Of a stretch of 45,132 nucleotides of DNA, positions 41,888 to 45,132 are shown one piece after another (position 1 is the first letter of the stretch; each line of letters starts with the position of its first letter). Location: the NCBI RefSeq assembly GCF_947654165.1, contig NZ_CANTKB010000025.1, positions 1 through 45,132 of the forward strand, in the 5' to 3' direction. The stretch is from an uncultured Blautia sp. (GTDB lineage: Bacteria > Bacillota > Clostridia > Lachnospirales > Lachnospiraceae). The notes below the pieces were generated by a model. That model searched no databases, was not told where the DNA came from, and saw only the letters and a list, made by a program, of their open reading frames with translations. A program made the translations under genes and the position numbers.

Positions 41888-43996
41888 ATGAATTACGAGA
41901 ATTTAGTTGATGCCAGAAAAGTTCAGGAGTATGTGACAAACATGCGTCCGAATTTTAATAAGCGAGCTGTATTCAGCGATGAAACAGAAAATTACCGTTC
42001 ACCGGTAGAACCAGAGCCTGGGGATGCAGTGACAATCCGTATCCGCACAAAGAAAAACAATGTGGATTTTGTATATTTGATAGGTCCGGATGGAAGAAAG
42101 CAAATGAATCTCATAGAATCCAGGGATGGTTTTGATTATTATGGGATTACGCTGAGAGTGGGAACTAAGACCATTCATTATTATTTTGAAATCATTTCAG
42201 GAAAGATTCGTTGCTATTATAATAAAAGCGGTGTGACAAGAGAAGTAGATGAACATTATTCTTTTGGAATCGTGCCGGGATTTAAAACTCCTGACTGGGT
42301 GAAAGGTGCAGTTATGTACCAGATTTTTGTAGATCGATTCTGTAACGGGGATCCGTCTAATGATGTGGTAACAGGAGAATATTCTTATATTGATGAGAAG
42401 GTAAAACGAGTAGAGGATTGGAACCGTCCGCCTAAGGCTATGGATGTGAGAGACTTCTACGGAGGAGATTTGCAGGGTGTTATGGATAAACTGGATTATC
42501 TCCAGGATTTAGGAGTTGAGGTCGTGTATTTCAATCCTGTTTTTGTGTCTCCTTCTAATCACAAATATGATTGTCAGGATTACGATTATATTGACCCTCA
42601 TTATGGAAAGATTGTCCTGGATGGCGGGGAAGCTCTTCCGGAATGGGATAAAGAAAATGCACATGCTTCTAAATATATCCAACGTGTCACCAGATATGAG
42701 AATCTGGAGGCCGGCAACCAGTTTTTTGCACAGCTAGTAGAGGAAATCCACAAAAGAGGCATGAAAGTGATTCTGGATGGCGTGTTTAATCACTGTGGAT
42801 CCTTTAATAAATGGCTGGATAAAGAGCGGATTTATGAGAATCAGGAAGGATATGAAAAGGGAGCTTATATCTCTGCAGACAGCCCATACCGAAGTTTTTT
42901 CCGGTTCCATAGTGATATGGACTGGCCTTATAATTCCAACTATGATGGATGGTGGGGACATGATACTCTTCCAAAACTGAATTATGAGGATTCCCCTCAG
43001 TTGTATGAGTATATTATGCACATTGCGAGAAAATGGGTATCACCGCCTTATAACGTAGACGGATGGCGGTTGGATGTGGCAGCCGATTTGGGGCATAGCA
43101 ATGAATATAATCATCAATTCTGGAGGGATTTCAGGAGAAATGTAAAGGAAGCCAATCCCAATGCGGTGATTTTGGCAGAGCACTATGGGGTGGCCAAATC
43201 CTGGCTGGAGGGTGACCAGTGGGATACAGTAATGAACTATGATGCATTCATGGAGCCTGTGACCTGGTTTTTAACCGGAATGGAGAAACACAGCGATGAG
43301 TACAGTGAAGCCATGTTTGGAAACAGTGATTGTTTCATCGGTGCTATGGAGTACCATATGGCTAATTTCTATGCACCTTCTCTGATGTGTGCTATGAATG
43401 AACTGTCAAATCATGATCATTCCAGATTTCTTACAAGAACAAATCATAAGGTAGGACGTGTGGGTACTTTAGGAAGCCAGGCGGCAGAGGAAGGAATTAA
43501 CAAAGCCGTATTCAGGGAAGCTGTTATGATACAGATGACCTGGCCGGGAGCACCGACGATTTATTATGGTGACGAGGCAGGAATGTGCGGCTTTACAGAC
43601 CCGGACAACAGAAGAACATTCCCCTGGGGACAGGAAGATCAGGAATTGATTGCTTACCATAAAGAAATGATCAAGATTCATAAGGAAAACAGAGAATTTA
43701 TTACAGGTTCCCTGAAATTTCTGGCAAATGATTACCAGCAGTTGAGTTATGGGCGTTTTACAGATAAAGAAAAAACAGTGATTACTTTGAATAACAGTGA
43801 TAATACAGAAATCGTGGAATTGTCGGTATGGGAACTGGGAATCCCGAGAAATAAAACAGTCCGGTTTCGCCAGCTTATGGTGACAGGAGATTTTGGATTC
43901 AGTATGGTAAGGAAGATACATGAGTGCAGAGCCGGTGTGTTGCAGTTAGAAGTTCCGTCTCACGGTGGTATTATAGTGAGATGCATGCTGGAATAA
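41888..43996 (+). CDS. GH13 alpha-amylase family enzyme (neopullulanase/cyclomaltodextrinase-like)
   Basis: A 702-residue cytoplasmic enzyme with no signal peptide. Residues ~1-130 form a beta-rich N-terminal module like CBM34, and the catalytic barrel starts near WVKGAVMYQIFVDRF. Predicted catalytic residues are nucleophile Asp396 in GWRLDVAAD, acid/base Glu431 in VILAEHYG and Asp510 in LSNHDHSRF. Asn301-His302 in GVFNHCG belong to conserved region I. Typical GH13_20 enzymes are about 590 residues; the extra length includes an insertion at about 240-275 (DGGEALPEWDKENAH). It probably acts on maltodextrins or cyclodextrins inside the cell. RBS AGAGAGGA precedes the ATG. Confidence 0.88.
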   Translation: MNYENLVDARKVQEYVTNMRPNFNKRAVFSDETENYRSPVEPEPGDAVTIRIRTKKNNVDFVYLIGPDGRKQMNLIESRDGFDYYGITLRVGTKTIHYYFEIISGKIRCYYNKSGVTREVDEHYSFGIVPGFKTPDWVKGAVMYQIFVDRFCNGDPSNDVVTGEYSYIDEKVKRVEDWNRPPKAMDVRDFYGGDLQGVMDKLDYLQDLGVEVVYFNPVFVSPSNHKYDCQDYDYIDPHYGKIVLDGGEALPEWDKENAHASKYIQRVTRYENLEAGNQFFAQLVEEIHKRGMKVILDGVFNHCGSFNKWLDKERIYENQEGYEKGAYISADSPYRSFFRFHSDMDWPYNSNYDGWWGHDTLPKLNYEDSPQLYEYIMHIARKWVSPPYNVDGWRLDVAADLGHSNEYNHQFWRDFRRNVKEANPNAVILAEHYGVAKSWLEGDQWDTVMNYDAFMEPVTWFLTGMEKHSDEYSEAMFGNSDCFIGAMEYHMANFYAPSLMCAMNELSNHDHSRFLTRTNHKVGRVGTLGSQAAEEGINKAVFREAVMIQMTWPGAPTIYYGDEAGMCGFTDPDNRRTFPWGQEDQELIAYHKEMIKIHKENREFITGSLKFLANDYQQLSYGRFTDKEKTVITLNNSDNTEIVELSVWELGIPRNKTVRFRQLMVTGDFGFSMVRKIHECRAGVLQLEVPSHGGIIVRCMLE

Positions 43997-44036
43997 GTTT
44001 GTAAGCCGTACAACTCAGTACAAGATTTTAAGAAAA

Positions 44037-44082
44037 GAAAAAAGCTTCAAATCCTTGATTTGTGAGGATTTGAAGCTTTTTT
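44037..44082. terminator. Terminator between the GH13 gene and the tRNA pair
   Basis: AAAAAGCTTCAAATCCT pairs with AGGATTTGAAGCTTTTT around a 9-nt loop. It has T runs on both strands, so it can end the GH13 transcript and the opposing tRNA transcript. Confidence 0.93.
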
Positions 44083-44088
44083 AGTAAC

Positions 44089-44175
44089 TGCCGCAGACCA
44101 GAATCGAACTGGTACGGGAGTATAAGTCCCGCAGGATTTTAAGTCCTGTGCGTCTGCCTGTTCCGCCACTGCGGC
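44089..44175 (-). tRNA. tRNA-Leu (TAA)
   Basis: An 87-nt class II tRNA: acceptor GCCGCAG/CTGCGGC, anticodon arm CAGGA-CTTAAAA-TCCTG (anticodon TAA), a long variable arm and T loop TTCGATT. It reads UUA codons. CCA is not encoded. It is the second gene of a Tyr-Leu pair. Confidence 0.95.
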
Positions 44176-44243
44176 ATTTCGTGCGTTCGGTTTTCAACGA
44201 GGGCATACGTGCAAGCACTGTCCCTTCGAACTTACTAACACAA

Positions 44244-44325
44244 TGGGCGATGGTGGATTCGAACCACCGAAGGCGTTGCCAGCAGATTTACAGTCTGTCC
44301 CCTTTGGCCACTCGGGAAATCGCCC
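44244..44325 (-). tRNA. tRNA-Tyr (GTA)
   Basis: An 82-nt class II tRNA: acceptor GGGCGAT/ATCGCCC, anticodon arm CAGA-CTGTAAA-TCTG (anticodon GTA), a long variable arm and T arm GGTGG-TTCGAAT-CCACC. CCA is not encoded. It is transcribed before tRNA-Leu with a 68-bp spacer. Confidence 0.95.
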
Positions 44326-44346
44326 ATATTGTTTTGAAACAAATAA

Positions 44347-44374
44347 ATTATATCATAACTTTTTAAAATTGCAA
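44347..44374 (-). promoter_or_regulatory. Promoter of the tRNA-Tyr/tRNA-Leu pair
   Basis: On the minus strand TTGCAA (44369-44374), a 16-bp spacer and extended -10 TGATATAAT ending at 44347. The -35 lies in one arm of a perfect inverted repeat, AAAATTGCAA (44365-44374) and TTGCAATTTT (44382-44391), which may also terminate the TetR transcript. Confidence 0.75.
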
Positions 44375-44429
44375 GCGTTTTTTGCAATTTTAAATGTTAC
44401 GTTTTCTGTTTTTTCATAGTATCGACGTT

Positions 44430-44985
44430 TTACAGATCATTAAAACGATGGTGTTTTACATGTTTGTAAATAATAGAAGCGATCACCGTGATATCTTCCT
44501 TTGTATCATTTTCAATCCAATGCATGAAAATATTGTACAGAGCTCCGGAATAATAGTACAGTTCGTATTTCGCTAAATTTGATTTTTCCAGAGGTTCTGT
44601 AACATGGAGCATGTATAAATCAAGGGAGTAAAGAACAATTTCCGCACGGTTAGCTTTTTTTAGACACAGCACATAATCTTTATATTTTTCCAGATACTTT
44701 AGACTGCGGAGAATGTGTTCATAAGTCTGGAAATTTGTGAAAAACTCAGACCCGTCTAATTCAGCGGCATATTCTTTTATGATTCTGCACATGTAATCCA
44801 TGAGAATATGGTCTTTGGAACGGTAATTCCGGTAATAAGCCATACGGGAGACACCTGCTCTTGCTGTGATATCGGTAATACTGATGTCATTATAATCTTT
44901 TATATGCATGAGCTGGAGCAGTGCTTCCATAATGCAGGATTTGGTAAACTCACGGGTGTTATTATGGGAAACGGATGTTTTCATG
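44430..44985 (-). CDS. TetR/AcrR family transcriptional regulator
   Basis: A 184-residue repressor-type protein. The N-terminal helix-turn-helix is clear (DISITDITARAGVSRMAYYR, then NYRSKDHIL). The C-terminal ligand domain is helical and not diagnostic, so the effector and target are unknown. I start at the ATG at 44985 behind AAGGGGG; an in-frame TTG two codons earlier has worse spacing. A palindromic site upstream suggests autoregulation. Confidence 0.88.
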
Positions 44986-45045
44986 AACAAAAACCCCCTT
45001 TTTGTAACAGTTTTGGGTCAGTCAGTTGTTTTCAGAAATATTAAG

Positions 45046-45061
45046 TGTTACAATTGTCACA
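45046..45061. promoter_or_regulatory. Candidate operator of the TetR regulator
   Basis: TGTTACAATTGTCACA is a 16-bp palindrome with one mismatched pair, about 60 bp upstream of the TetR start. A further half-site, TGTAACA, lies at 45003-45009. I see no gene in the remaining 45062-45132. Confidence 0.5.
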
Positions 45062-45132
45062 TTTACTATATTAAGATCTATAAATGAGCAAGTTCGTGAT
45101 TTTGCATAAAAGAAAGACACCTCGATTCCATG

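Overview
The window looks like chromosome from a spore-forming, low-to-mid GC Firmicute of the Lachnospiraceae type (Blautia/Dorea/Ruminococcus-like; genus is an inference). Evidence: Clostridia-style protein sequences, strong AGGAGG ribosome binding sites, sporulation genes (yabP, yabQ, spoIIE, a cwlD-like amidase, a CotS-like kinase), a proline T-box, a eukaryote/archaeal-type ProRS, and gene orders shared with Bacillus (rpsF-ssb-rpsR with DUF951 nearby, gdpP-rplI-dnaB, and rqcP-yabP-yabQ-divIC-spoIIE-tilS-hpt-ftsH). I see no prophage, insertion sequence or CRISPR array.

Layout. 1-5.8 kb (minus strand): feoAB ferrous iron uptake, a GH13 alpha-glucosidase, an AraC-type regulator and a YoaK-like membrane protein. 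5.8-7.1 kb: no intact protein gene. It holds two arrays of degenerate 52-bp units on either side of a decayed gene and a lone initiator tRNA. 7.3-10.2 kb: zinc-ribbon surface protein, sortase B, sirtuin and DUF951 protein. 10.2-11.9 kb: divergent AraC regulator and YczE-type membrane protein. 12.0-17.2 kb: rpsF-ssb-rpsR and gdpP-rplI-dnaB (translation, replication, c-di-AMP turnover). 17.3-19.9 kb: MerR-type regulator and a broken GGDEF/EAL gene. 19.9-21.4 kb: 56-residue ferredoxin, DUF1858 protein and mecA. 21.5-21.7 kb: a probable structured RNA of about 210 nt, possibly 6S-like. 21.8-24.7 kb: small unknown protein, SH3/GH18 cell-wall protein and a coiled-coil protein. 24.8-28.2 kb: cwlD-like amidase, sua5, rpiB, upp, dCMP deaminase. 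28.3-31.4 kb: T-box, proS, cca. 31.5-34.3 kb: CotS-like protein and phosphoglucomutase. 34.4-41.6 kb: HU, rqcP, yabP, yabQ, divIC, spoIIE, tilS, hpt, ftsH. 41.6-45.1 kb: small-RNA candidate, large GH13 enzyme, tRNA-Tyr and tRNA-Leu, and a TetR regulator.

How it fits together. Most of the window is housekeeping (ribosome, replication, tRNA maturation, nucleotide salvage) mixed with sporulation genes that carry recognisable stage-specific promoters. yabP has a sigma-E-like promoter with 14-bp spacing. spoIIE has TTGACA and TATAAT separated by 21 bp, the abnormal spacing known for Spo0A-activated sigma-A promoters. The least explained parts are the 52-bp arrays, the ~210-nt RNA, a SpoIIE without its multi-pass membrane domain, and the internally deleted GGDEF/EAL gene.
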